From an uncultured Flammeovirgaceae bacterium (GTDB lineage: Bacteria > Bacteroidota > Bacteroidia > Cytophagales > Cyclobacteriaceae): DNA of 64,000 nt. Below the pieces are notes generated by a model. That model worked only from the letters and a program-made list of their open reading frames with translations, was not told the origin of the DNA and did no database searches. The stretch spans positions 62,001 through 126,000 of the forward strand of contig CAKZYA010000063.1 of assembly GCA_937883755.1 (NCBI GenBank), given 5' to 3'. Of this stretch, positions 18,002 through 26,634 are shown one piece after another. Position 1 is the stretch's first letter; the number at the start of each line of letters is the position of its first letter. The translations under genes and the position numbers were made by a program.

Positions 18002-18658
18002 ATGAGCTGGTCTGATCAAAAAGATTTATCGGTAGCGGAGCGCATTGCCCGCATGTACCTCACTATTGGTGTGGTCAAGTTGAATGTGGAGCAACCTTAC
18101 ACTTGGAGCTCCGGATGGAAGTCCCCTATCTATTGCGATGGGCGCATAGCCTTATCGTATCCTCAAGTCCGCACCTACATTAAGCATGAGTTAGCAGAGG
18201 TGATAAGGAAAAGGTTTCAGGGTACTGAGGCGATTGCAGGAGTAGCTACGGCTGGTATTGCTCAGGGAGCCTTGGTAGCGGATGCTCTTGATCTACCTTT
18301 TCTGTACGTAAGGCCTAAACCGAAAACGCACGGTATGGCGAATCTAGTAGAAGGCGAAGTGATCGCCGGACAGAAAGTTGTGCTTATCGAGGACTTGGTA
18401 TCTACTGGAGGAAGTTCGGCCAAGGCCGCTGCCGCCTTAGACCTTTCAGGAATGGAAGTGAATGGACTAATTTCTATTTTCACCTATGGTTTTGATCAAG
18501 CCCGCGAGCTATTTGCTAAAGCTGAGATTCCTTTTTATTCGCTTTGCAATTATGATGTCTTAGTGAAAGAAGCATTGGAACAGGAGCTAATCTCAAACGC
18601 TAGCCTGGTCTCACTACGAAGCTGGCGTACATCTCCTGACACCTGGCAGGGTCACTAG
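18002..18658 (+). CDS. pyrE: Orotate phosphoribosyltransferase
   Basis: This 218-residue type I phosphoribosyltransferase has the PRPP loop VVLIEDLVSTGGSSA near residues 122-136, the substrate segment WSSGWKSPIYCDGR near residue 36, and a flexible catalytic loop with RPKPKTHG. It makes OMP from orotate and PRPP in pyrimidine synthesis; it is cytoplasmic and acts as a dimer. It stands alone, with no other pyr gene in the window. Its TAG stop is part of a CTAG that also provides the stop of the convergent universal stress gene. Confidence 0.96.
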   Translation: MSWSDQKDLSVAERIARMYLTIGVVKLNVEQPYTWSSGWKSPIYCDGRIALSYPQVRTYIKHELAEVIRKRFQGTEAIAGVATAGIAQGALVADALDLPFLYVRPKPKTHGMANLVEGEVIAGQKVVLIEDLVSTGGSSAKAAAALDLSGMEVNGLISIFTYGFDQARELFAKAEIPFYSLCNYDVLVKEALEQELISNASLVSLRSWRTSPDTWQGH

Positions 18659-19497
18659 AGCTTAAAAGTCCAGACAGGGCGTTTCGCGTGATTTACCACA
18701 TCTTCGGCAATACTACTACTTAATAGCCGACTAATGCCCGTTCTTCCGTGCGTACCCAGAGCAATCATGTCAGCATCAATATCTTCGGCGAAATAGATGA
18801 TCCCATCTTCTTCCGGATCATCGTTGTAAACATTCATAGTGTAATTTTCTAGCTGGTGCTTCTCTGCAAACTCTTTCATCGCTTTTTTATAATAGCGATC
18901 ATTCTCAAAATTACTCGGGGTATTTACACTTACTATATGAATAGTTGCTCCAAAAAGTTTTTGTAACTCCCCCAATTGATGAATCAATTTGGAATGATCT
19001 CCTCGAAAGTTAGTAGCAAAGGCAATACTTTTAATCTCCTCAGCAGCTACTGGTGTTTTGACGGTTAGTACCGGACAATCAGTTCGCCGAACTACCTTCT
19101 CAGTATTGGATCCTACAAAAATTTCTTCCAAACCAGAAGAGCCCTTAGTCCCCATTACTACTAAATCTACCTCATGTTCGGCAACCGTTCGGGAAATATG
19201 CTCAAATGGATGCCCTACTTCTACAACTCCCTCTAGTACAATATCGGCGTACTTGCCTTCCGAGGCCATTTCATCAAATTTCCTTTTGGCCGATTCTATT
19301 AGCTGGATAAAATATACACTGTCTTTAGCGTCCGGTGTAGAAACTTCTCCCATGGAACTAAATGATGAACCGTGCGGGGCTTCTACTACATTGAGTAATT
19401 GTACTTTGGCTCCGCTTTTACGGGCTAAGGTTGCTGCTAAGTCTAGGGCATAAGTGGCTTGTTCAGAAAAATCAGTAGGAACTAAAATACTTTTCAT
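18655..19497 (-). CDS. Double-domain universal stress protein
   Basis: The 280 residues form two UspA domains. The first begins MKSILVPTDFSEQATYAL and has the ATP-binding GTKGSSGLEEIFVGSNTEKV near residues 117-136. The second starts at IKSIAFATNF and has ALGTHGRTGISRLLSSSIAE near residue 252. Both carry G-2x-G-9x-G(S/T)-type nucleotide loops, so ATP binding is likely. Tandem Usp proteins of this size are common in Bacteroidota and respond to stress or growth arrest; the exact role is unknown. Confidence 0.93.
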   Translation of the reverse strand: MKSILVPTDFSEQATYALDLAATLARKSGAKVQLLNVVEAPHGSSFSSMGEVSTPDAKDSVYFIQLIESAKRKFDEMASEGKYADIVLEGVVEVGHPFEHISRTVAEHEVDLVVMGTKGSSGLEEIFVGSNTEKVVRRTDCPVLTVKTPVAAEEIKSIAFATNFRGDHSKLIHQLGELQKLFGATIHIVSVNTPSNFENDRYYKKAMKEFAEKHQLENYTMNVYNDDPEEDGIIYFAEDIDADMIALGTHGRTGISRLLSSSIAEDVVNHAKRPVWTFKL

Positions 19498-19592
19498 GGC
19501 AGAATATTTTGATAGAATAAAGTGTTTTTGGACTCTCTAATAGTCATATACGAAAAATGCGAATGCACTAGCCAAAATACTACCAATTTTCT

Positions 19593-20492
19593 TCAAAGCA
19601 AGTGTCCTAGTCCAAAAGTAAGTACATACACTAGTGTAGTAAGTGCCAGTTGTTTCAGATAGGGATCTAAATCGGCGGCTTGAGTTTTAGTCTGCACTGC
19701 TACTCCGTTTCTGATTAGTAGCGGAACGCTGATCAGGAAAATCCACTGATACACTGTGTTATACGATAGTAGTACGTAAACAATAGAGCACAGTACCCCA
19801 GATGTTAGTAGCACCCAATGGTATACCACTGCCTGGTTGCGTCCGAGGCGTACTGGAATAGATTTTTTTCCAGCTAACAAGTCCGTTTTTATGTCACGAA
19901 TATTGTTAACGTTGAGCACGGCTACTGAAAACAAACCACAGCTCAACGCTGGCAGCAACGTAGTTAGGTTGAGGTAACCAGTGTGCAGATAGAATGACCC
20001 GAGTACTCCCACTAACCCAAAAAAGATAAGCACTGAAATATCGCCTAGCCCGGCGTAGCCATAAGGTTTTTTTCCGGCAGTGTAGGTAATTGCTGCGGCA
20101 ATCGCCAGTAAACCCAGTCCTAGAAACACCGCTAACACCTGAACATTCCACTGGATACTGACCAACAACAAGGTAACTCCACTGATAAAAGAGAGTAAAG
20201 CGAACAGTACTATCGCCCGTCGCATAGCTGTAGGGGAAATTACCCCAGATTGTACCGTTCGCTGCGGCCCTTCCCGCCCAGCCTGATCGGCTCCGTGAAC
20301 TGAATCACCATAATCGTTAGCAAAGTTGGAAAGTACCTGTAGTAAAATCGTTGTAAGCACTGTTAGCACTAGTACTTCCCACCGAAAGCTCCCTACCGAA
20401 GCCGCCAAAAATGCACCCATCCCAATCGAGGCCAATGCTAAAGGCAACGTTCGGGGACGAGCCGCTTCAATCCAATTATGAGTGTTAGGCAT
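19593..20492 (-). CDS. menA: 1,4-dihydroxy-2-naphthoate polyprenyltransferase
   Basis: This UbiA-superfamily membrane enzyme of 299 residues has about eight or nine hydrophobic segments. The first Asp-rich motif is NFANDYGDSVHGAD (about residue 57), with the family-typical GREGPQRTVQSG after it. The second is NVNNIRDIKTD near residue 190. MenA attaches the polyprenyl tail to 1,4-dihydroxy-2-naphthoate in menaquinone synthesis. This supports menaquinone as respiratory quinone, as in other Bacteroidota. No other men gene is in the window. Confidence 0.95.
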   Translation of the reverse strand: MPNTHNWIEAARPRTLPLALASIGMGAFLAASVGSFRWEVLVLTVLTTILLQVLSNFANDYGDSVHGADQAGREGPQRTVQSGVISPTAMRRAIVLFALLSFISGVTLLLVSIQWNVQVLAVFLGLGLLAIAAAITYTAGKKPYGYAGLGDISVLIFFGLVGVLGSFYLHTGYLNLTTLLPALSCGLFSVAVLNVNNIRDIKTDLLAGKKSIPVRLGRNQAVVYHWVLLTSGVLCSIVYVLLSYNTVYQWIFLISVPLLIRNGVAVQTKTQAADLDPYLKQLALTTLVYVLTFGLGHLL

Positions 20493-20646
20493 AATAATTT
20501 GTCAGGGAGACTGGAGACCGAAAACCGGAAGGATCATCAAATTTCGGATTAGCATATTATATACTTCTATCATATTTACTTTTCTCTAGATAGCATTAAA
20601 TCCGTCTCAGGGACGTACAAATGTTCAAACTCCGGTCTCCGTAAAA

Positions 20647-22443
20647 TCACATTTGCTCTGGGGCTTGAATACCTAGTAAACCCAATCCAGTACGAATGGT
20701 TTGGGCTACGGCAAACGATAATCCTACCCGAAATGCTACTTTTTCCTTTGCTTCCTCCGCAAAAATAGGCACTTCAGTGTAGAATCTGTTGTAGGCTTTA
20801 GCCAAGTCAAACACATACTGGGAGATGACCGAAGGAGAATATTCACTACCCGCCAGTTGAATTTTTTGAGGAAACGCCGTCAGCAATTCTACTACTTCTT
20901 GCTCCGAGGTCTCAATTGTCCCTATTGATTCAAATAACTGATTGTCTGTATTTTCCAGTTTAGCTTTCTGTAGAATAGCTGAGATACGAGCATGAGTATA
21001 CTGAATAAACGGAGCAGTGTCACCCTGCAACTGCACTGATTCTTCCGGGTTAAATAGCATTCGCTTTTTAGGATCTACCTTCAGTAAAAAGTACTTGATT
21101 GCTCCCAATCCTAACATCTGAAATAATTCTTCAGCCTGATTTTCAGTAAGTTCATCAATCTTGCCTAGAGCTTCGGTTTTTTTGCGAGCTTCGCTGATTA
21201 CTTCGTCAATCAGATCATCGGCATCAACTACTGTTCCTTCCCGCGATTTCATTTTTCCAGTGGGTAAATCTACCATACCATAAGAAAGGTGATACAGGCC
21301 ATTGGCGTAAGGTCGCCCTAACTTTTTCAGAATAGAGAAGAGTACCTTGAAATGGTAATTCTGCTCGTTGCCGACAACATATACTAGTCGATTAAATGAC
21401 CAATCCTGGTAGCGAAGCTCAGCCGTACCCAAGTCCTGCGTCATGTACACCGAAGTACCATCGGCGCGCAGCACCAGTTTTTCATCCAGTCCTTCATCAC
21501 TCAGGTCAATCCAAACTGAGCCATCATCTTTTCGGTAGAAAACGCCTTTCTCCAGTCCTTCTTCCACAATATCTTTTCCTAGCACATACGTATCCGACTC
21601 GTAGTAAATCTGGTCAAAAGAAACTCCAATTTTCTGGTAGGTAGCATCAAAGCCTTCGTACACCCAACCATTCATTTTTTTCCATAAAGCCACGGTTTCA
21701 GCATCGCCCTGCTCCCACTGCTTCAGCATTTGCTGAGCCTCTTTTATCAATGGGGCTTCCTTTTTCGCCTGCTCTTCACCCATTCCCTGTTCAACTAATT
21801 CGCTGATTTCAGCTTTGTAATGCTTGTCAAATTCCACGTAGTATTTTCCTACTAGATGATCGCCCTTGATGCCTGCCGACTCAGGTGTTTCAACATTGCC
21901 AAACTTTTGATAAGCCAGCATAGACTTACAGATATGAATGCCCCGGTCGTTGACGATATTTACCTTCCGAACAGTGTAGCCATTGGCAGCTAAAATCTGC
22001 GACATGGCGTAGCCCAGGAAGTTATTTCGCAAATGCCCTAAGTGCAGTGGCTTATTAGTGTTGGGCGATGAAAACTCAATCATCACTTGCTGGCCATTAT
22101 CAGGCTGAAACCCGTAGAGTTTATCAGACTGATAGTCCTGCAAGATAGATTTCAGAGTATTTACCCAAACCACATCCGACAATTCTATATTCAGAAAGCC
22201 CTTCACCACGTTGAAATCCTTAACAATCTCCGCGTTCTCCCTCAAATAGTTACCAATGGTTTCGGCTGTCTGGGGCGGACTCTGGCGGGTAATCCGGGCG
22301 AAGGGAAATGTGACGAAAGTATGTGATCCAGTAAAATCCTTACGAGTAGGCTGTAAACTGATTTCATCTTCCGAAAGCTGATGCTGATAATGCTGCTGAA
22401 AAGCCGCTTGAATTCCCTCGATCAGTTGTTTTTCTATATTCAT
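20647..22443 (-). CDS. argS: Arginyl-tRNA synthetase
   Basis: This is a full-length class I synthetase of 598 residues. The N-terminal Add-1 domain is followed by the HIGH-type motif EFSSPNTNKPLHLGHLRNN (HLGH near residue 137). The KMSKS-type motif is GKMKSREGT near residue 395. The C-terminal anticodon-binding DALR helix bundle ends in a typical LGLLGIQAPEQM. It charges tRNA-Arg. The gene is divergent from speA, the arginine decarboxylase, across a 307-bp gap; this may be coincidence. Confidence 0.97.
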   Translation of the reverse strand: MNIEKQLIEGIQAAFQQHYQHQLSEDEISLQPTRKDFTGSHTFVTFPFARITRQSPPQTAETIGNYLRENAEIVKDFNVVKGFLNIELSDVVWVNTLKSILQDYQSDKLYGFQPDNGQQVMIEFSSPNTNKPLHLGHLRNNFLGYAMSQILAANGYTVRKVNIVNDRGIHICKSMLAYQKFGNVETPESAGIKGDHLVGKYYVEFDKHYKAEISELVEQGMGEEQAKKEAPLIKEAQQMLKQWEQGDAETVALWKKMNGWVYEGFDATYQKIGVSFDQIYYESDTYVLGKDIVEEGLEKGVFYRKDDGSVWIDLSDEGLDEKLVLRADGTSVYMTQDLGTAELRYQDWSFNRLVYVVGNEQNYHFKVLFSILKKLGRPYANGLYHLSYGMVDLPTGKMKSREGTVVDADDLIDEVISEARKKTEALGKIDELTENQAEELFQMLGLGAIKYFLLKVDPKKRMLFNPEESVQLQGDTAPFIQYTHARISAILQKAKLENTDNQLFESIGTIETSEQEVVELLTAFPQKIQLAGSEYSPSVISQYVFDLAKAYNRFYTEVPIFAEEAKEKVAFRVGLSFAVAQTIRTGLGLLGIQAPEQM

Positions 22444-22750
22444 AATTTCTTATCGTGTTATGATGTTAGAGTTACAGCATTAGCAGGTTTAGAAGGCCCC
22501 CGTGGCGCGGTTAAAAGTTACAGGTTGTATTGTTGAGGATTGGGTCTTAGGCGACCGCTACGCGGGGTTAGAAATAGGATTGTCTCGCCGACCCTCCACC
22601 TTTCACCATCTACCCTCCATCCTTTTCAGTTCTCCCTTATCCATTTTCCATTGTTTCCTGTCGATTGTTAGCTGTGAACATGTATTGCAAAGATGCCAAA
22701 TTTGTGAGAATATTGCACCCTTTACGAGCGCGGTTACATTTTTAATATTC
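22444..22750. other. 307-bp spacer between argS and speA
   Basis: This divergent spacer should hold both promoters, but I find no exact TAnnTTTG on either strand; CAAATTTG near 22694-22701 is the nearest match toward speA. The middle is pyrimidine-rich and GC-variable, with a short hairpin-like GACCGCTACGCGGGG near 22551. An open frame extends speA upstream to 22502, but its sequence is not protein-like. No riboswitch, T-box or RNA gene is recognised. Confidence 0.5.
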
Positions 22751-24151
22751 ATGCGAAAGTACGCTGATTTAATTAATAAAACCTTCGATTTTCCCACGGC
22801 TGATTTTGACATACAAGCTGATGGATTGCGATTTCATGGCGTTCCTCTAATGGAGGTAATTCGTAAGTTTGGCACTCCCTGCAAGATTACATATCTACCC
22901 AAAATCAGTGATAGTATTCAGCGAGCCAAGCATATGTTTAGTGAGGCAATACAGAAGTATCAATACTCAGGGAGCTATCGCTACTGTTATTGTACCAAGT
23001 CGTCGCACTTCGAATTTGTGCTGACTGAGGCTCTGAAAAACGATATTCATCTGGAAACTTCTTCTTCCTACGATATTCCTATCATTCGTCATTTGCATCA
23101 GCGAGGGAAAATTGATAAAGACATTCTGATTGTATGCAATGGATACAAGCGGGATTTGTACCAGCAGTATGTGGCTGAACTGCTGAACGATGGTTTTCGA
23201 AACTGCATTCCAGTGCTGGATAACTTAGAAGAGCTCCCTTACTACGAGCAAGAGATCCAGAATCCGTTTGAAATAGGAATTAGAGTGGCTTCCGATGAAA
23301 CTCCCCGTTTCGAGCTATATACTTCCCGACTGGGAATTCGATACAGTGAAATAGTAGATTACTACCGGGAGAAACTGGCGAATAATCCCAAAGCAACGCT
23401 CAAACTGCTGCATGTTTTCGTGAACCAGGGTATAGACGATTCAGCCTACTACTGGAGCGAACTTAATCGCTTTGTAGAAATGTACTGCGAACTTCGGCAA
23501 ATCTGCCCAACCCTGGATACCATTGACATTGGTGGAGGCTTTCCAGTGAAAAATTCTCTCTGGTATACTTACGATTACGGGTACATAGTTGACCAGATTA
23601 TCGAGAATATTCAAAGTGTTTGTCGAGAAAATAATACCCCTACTCCTCACCTACTTACCGAGTTTGGCATTTACACTGTGGGTGAAAGCGGGGCTACCAT
23701 TTACTCAGTACTAGGGGAAAAGCAGCAAAATGATAAAGAACGATGGTATATGGTAGATGGCTCCTTCATTACCCAACTACCTGATATTTGGGGGCTCAAT
23801 CGAAAGTTTATTATGCTGCCCATCAACCACTGGGATCAGCCTTACCAAAAAATAAACTTAGGCGGCCTTACCTGCGACAGTATGGATTACTACAATACTG
23901 AGGCTCACCGAAATGAGGTATTTCTACCCAGAATTCCGCTGAATGATCCGTTGTACGTTGGTTTTTTCAATACGGGGGCTTACCAAGAAGCAATTGGTGG
24001 ATATGGTGGCATTCAGCATTGCCTGATTCCGGCTCCTCAACATATCGTAATTGATCGTAATGAAGAAGATGAACTTACCTATCAGCAGTTTGCCCCAGAG
24101 CAGGACAGCGAGTCTATGCTACGAGTGCTAGGGTACGCCACTACTACCTAG
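22751..24151 (+). CDS. speA: Biosynthetic arginine decarboxylase (fold III)
   Basis: From the ATG at 22751 the product has 466 residues, starting MRKYADLINKTF, the usual length and start of the Bacteroidota enzyme. The PLP lysine is in YCYCTKSSHFE near residue 83. The phosphate-binding DIGGGFP is near residue 260, and the catalytic Cys in GLTCDSMDYY near residue 375. It makes agmatine from arginine, the first step of polyamine synthesis. I rejected the upstream start at 22502, which adds 83 residues of atypical sequence. The TAG stop shares CTAG with the convergent sensor gene. Confidence 0.93.
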   Translation: MRKYADLINKTFDFPTADFDIQADGLRFHGVPLMEVIRKFGTPCKITYLPKISDSIQRAKHMFSEAIQKYQYSGSYRYCYCTKSSHFEFVLTEALKNDIHLETSSSYDIPIIRHLHQRGKIDKDILIVCNGYKRDLYQQYVAELLNDGFRNCIPVLDNLEELPYYEQEIQNPFEIGIRVASDETPRFELYTSRLGIRYSEIVDYYREKLANNPKATLKLLHVFVNQGIDDSAYYWSELNRFVEMYCELRQICPTLDTIDIGGGFPVKNSLWYTYDYGYIVDQIIENIQSVCRENNTPTPHLLTEFGIYTVGESGATIYSVLGEKQQNDKERWYMVDGSFITQLPDIWGLNRKFIMLPINHWDQPYQKINLGGLTCDSMDYYNTEAHRNEVFLPRIPLNDPLYVGFFNTGAYQEAIGGYGGIQHCLIPAPQHIVIDRNEEDELTYQQFAPEQDSESMLRVLGYATTT

Positions 24152-26241
24152 CCCTTGGTCTTTTTAGATTCTGGTTGCTTTAAAGCAGCTTCTAGCTCTT
24201 GCTGCTTGAGGCTTAACTCTTCGCGCGCGGCTTCTAATTCCTGCATTACCTGCTGCATTTCTTCTTTCTGAGCTTGCAACTGTTTTCCTTGATCGTTAGG
24301 TGCCATCTCCTTTAGTTTAGTGATGTCAGTGGCAAATTTAATTACCCTAACAGGTTGATCGCTTTTGTCTTTAATCACAGAATAATGCCCTTGGATATGT
24401 CGTTTAGAGCCATCTTTCGCCACTCGTTCGTAATGACCGGTCTGAAGTTTATCTGAACGCAGATTTTCCCAAAACTGTTGATATTCGTCCGATTCGGCAT
24501 AATCAGGTGTTACAAAGATACTATGGTTCTTACCCTGAATTTCATCGATATCATACTTCATTAAAGATAGGAATGCTGGATTAGCGTCAGTAATAGTTCC
24601 ATCCATTTTAAACTCAATACGGGCAATGCCACTTCGGTCAATGGCCTCAATACGGCTCTTCATTTCTGAAGTACCGCGTTCCATTTCCTCTTGAGTAGCC
24701 TGAAGCTCCTCCATGTTTTGCCGCATTTCCTCTTCTTGGGCTTGCATCTGCTCGGTCATCTGTTGCGATTCAGCCAACAGGCTTTGAGTGCGGGCATTAA
24801 TTCTCACGGTAGATACTGTAGAGGCAATGCTTTCAGCAATTTTCTGTAAGAACTCTATTTCGTAAGGCCTAAATTCTTCAAACGAAGCTAGTTCAATTAC
24901 CCCGTACACCTCCTCGTTAACGAGTAGGGGAACAATTAATATACTCGTAGGGTTTGCTTCACCTAAACCAGAGGCAATAGTTACATACTCATCCGGTACA
25001 TCGGTAAGATAAATAGTGTCTTGCTCCTGCCATGATTGCCCAGCTAAGCCCTCGCCTTTATAAATCTTTTGATCCAGATATTTCTCCCGATCCCAGGCGT
25101 AGCATGCTTCCAACTCCATAAACGACTCAGACTCCTCTTCTCCCTGAATCAAATATAATCCGCCTTGGTTAGCATGCAAATATGAAATTAGATGAGATAA
25201 AATGGTCTGGGTCAGTTGCTTAATATCACTATTATTCTGACGTAACAACTCACCAAACTGAGCGGTGCCTTCGGTAGACCAATTACGCACTTTATCTTCT
25301 TCAGCTACCTTCCGTAGATTATCACGCATGTTGATCAGCGAGTTGCCCAAAATGTCTTCATCACTCAATGGGGTAAACTCAGCCTCATACTCTCCCTTAC
25401 CAATATTTTCCGCAAATTCTGACGTATCCTCTAATCCTTGTACCAATTCATCTACTGCATCAGCCATTTGACCTACTTCGTCTCTACTAAACTTGTATGA
25501 TTCTCGAATACGCTCTTCGGGTAAACGCCCCTTACCTAGCTCTAAAATAACTTTTTGCAGATAGCCGATAGGCCGAGTAATTTTCCGGCTAATCATGAAT
25601 GCCCCTATCAGCCCTAAAGCAACTGTTATTCCTCCTAAGATCAGAATCACCTGACGTAATTGTAGATAGGAGGCAATATTTTCGGCCCGGGCTTGTTCGG
25701 CTTCCTTTTCTTTAATATTACTAATCTCCATCAGTTGCTGGCGAATCGCTTTGGTACGCGGAATTATTTCATCCTCAATCATACTTTCTGCCATCAACTT
25801 AGCCATTGGATCCTCGTAGTCTTCAAAAGAAATTAGGCTAGTCATAATTTCTTTTTCAGTTTCTATGAGAGCTTCAAACTGAGTAAAGACCGAATCTAGT
25901 CCTTTTGTCTGAGTGCTATCTATCCAAGCATCACCCAGCTGCACTAACACTTCTTTCTCTTGTGGATATTCTGCATGTAAATCTTTTAGTGCCTGCTTGT
26001 TGTATTCATTATTTTGCAGGTATACCCAACTGGTGATTAGCTTCTCTGACTCATTGACCATTGATATGAATCTGACAAGGGCATCATCTGAAGGATCTGT
26101 AACTTCGATAGTTTGCTCCGTCAAACCAATGCCCGAATTAAGCGTCACAATACTGATACCCGCATTTACGGCAAAAAGAATAATAAGCGTTAAAAATCCG
26201 CCGAGTATTTTACCGCCGATTGAGAGTCGCACTTTTTTCAT
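24148..26241 (-). CDS. Membrane HAMP-GAF-PAS sensor protein without an output domain
   Basis: The 697-residue protein has TM1 (about residues 11-33), a helical extracytoplasmic domain to about 195, TM2 (about 197-218) and a HAMP linker (SRKITRPIGYL). A GAF domain spans roughly 330-480 (ANPTSILIVPLLVNEEVYG), followed by a Gln/Glu-rich coiled coil. A PAS domain (DGTITDANPAFLSLMKYD) with its DITKLKE end covers roughly 545-655, then a second coiled coil to the C terminus. I see no histidine kinase, GGDEF, EAL, phosphatase or methyl-accepting hairpin. It presumably acts by binding a partner; no candidate is adjacent. It shares CTAG stops with speA. Confidence 0.88.
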   Translation of the reverse strand: MKKVRLSIGGKILGGFLTLIILFAVNAGISIVTLNSGIGLTEQTIEVTDPSDDALVRFISMVNESEKLITSWVYLQNNEYNKQALKDLHAEYPQEKEVLVQLGDAWIDSTQTKGLDSVFTQFEALIETEKEIMTSLISFEDYEDPMAKLMAESMIEDEIIPRTKAIRQQLMEISNIKEKEAEQARAENIASYLQLRQVILILGGITVALGLIGAFMISRKITRPIGYLQKVILELGKGRLPEERIRESYKFSRDEVGQMADAVDELVQGLEDTSEFAENIGKGEYEAEFTPLSDEDILGNSLINMRDNLRKVAEEDKVRNWSTEGTAQFGELLRQNNSDIKQLTQTILSHLISYLHANQGGLYLIQGEEESESFMELEACYAWDREKYLDQKIYKGEGLAGQSWQEQDTIYLTDVPDEYVTIASGLGEANPTSILIVPLLVNEEVYGVIELASFEEFRPYEIEFLQKIAESIASTVSTVRINARTQSLLAESQQMTEQMQAQEEEMRQNMEELQATQEEMERGTSEMKSRIEAIDRSGIARIEFKMDGTITDANPAFLSLMKYDIDEIQGKNHSIFVTPDYAESDEYQQFWENLRSDKLQTGHYERVAKDGSKRHIQGHYSVIKDKSDQPVRVIKFATDITKLKEMAPNDQGKQLQAQKEEMQQVMQELEAAREELSLKQQELEAALKQPESKKTKG

Positions 26242-26634
26242 AGCTATTTTTCTCTGCTAATTAGTCTATAGGTACACAGAAGCGTCTAGGAAGGATGGTG
26301 AATCGTACCTTACCCTAGCGATTGTATGCAATAATGGCATGATTCGGAGTATAAAAAAAAACGAACTCCCTTGTTTGATTACAAAGTAATATCCAGTGCA
26401 TATGTGCTATAAAAACTAATACTCCGGATAAGTTACTCTGAGAGATTATTGGTGTAGATAGTCAATAGTGTCGGAAAAACCGTAGTTTTGTTCTGTTTTT
26501 ACTGAGAAGTGGAAGTAGCACACGCTGATCAGCGTACCAAGTATACCTGCCATTCGTTCTTAAATCAGATATCTTGGTTAAGATAGCCCTCGGACAGTTT
26601 GTATTTTTTTTGAATTGTATCAATTTTCGTCATT
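26242..26634. other. 393-bp spacer between sensor gene and prfA
   Basis: This gap separates the two divergent genes and should hold their promoters, but no exact TTG-N19-TAnnTTTG pair is found on either strand. It contains a perfect 14-bp palindrome at 26522-26535 and a poly-T run just upstream of prfA. No open frame or RNA gene is convincing. Confidence 0.5.
26522..26535. promoter_or_regulatory. Perfect 14-bp palindrome, possible operator
   Basis: ACGCTGATCAGCGT is identical to its own reverse complement. It lies about 100 bp upstream of prfA and about 280 bp upstream of the sensor gene. Its size suits a dimeric regulator's site, but no regulator is known and chance cannot be excluded. Confidence 0.25.

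Noticed and set aside
22502-22750. N-terminal extension of speA from an upstream ATG at 22502
   Set aside because: The 83 extra residues are Cys/His/Ser-rich and unlike the family, whose members start at MRKYADL-type sequence; the DNA is a spacer.
22444-22750. T-box, arginine riboswitch or leader peptide upstream of argS or speA
   Set aside because: No conserved T-box sequence, no Arg-rich short frame and no convincing long stem were found.
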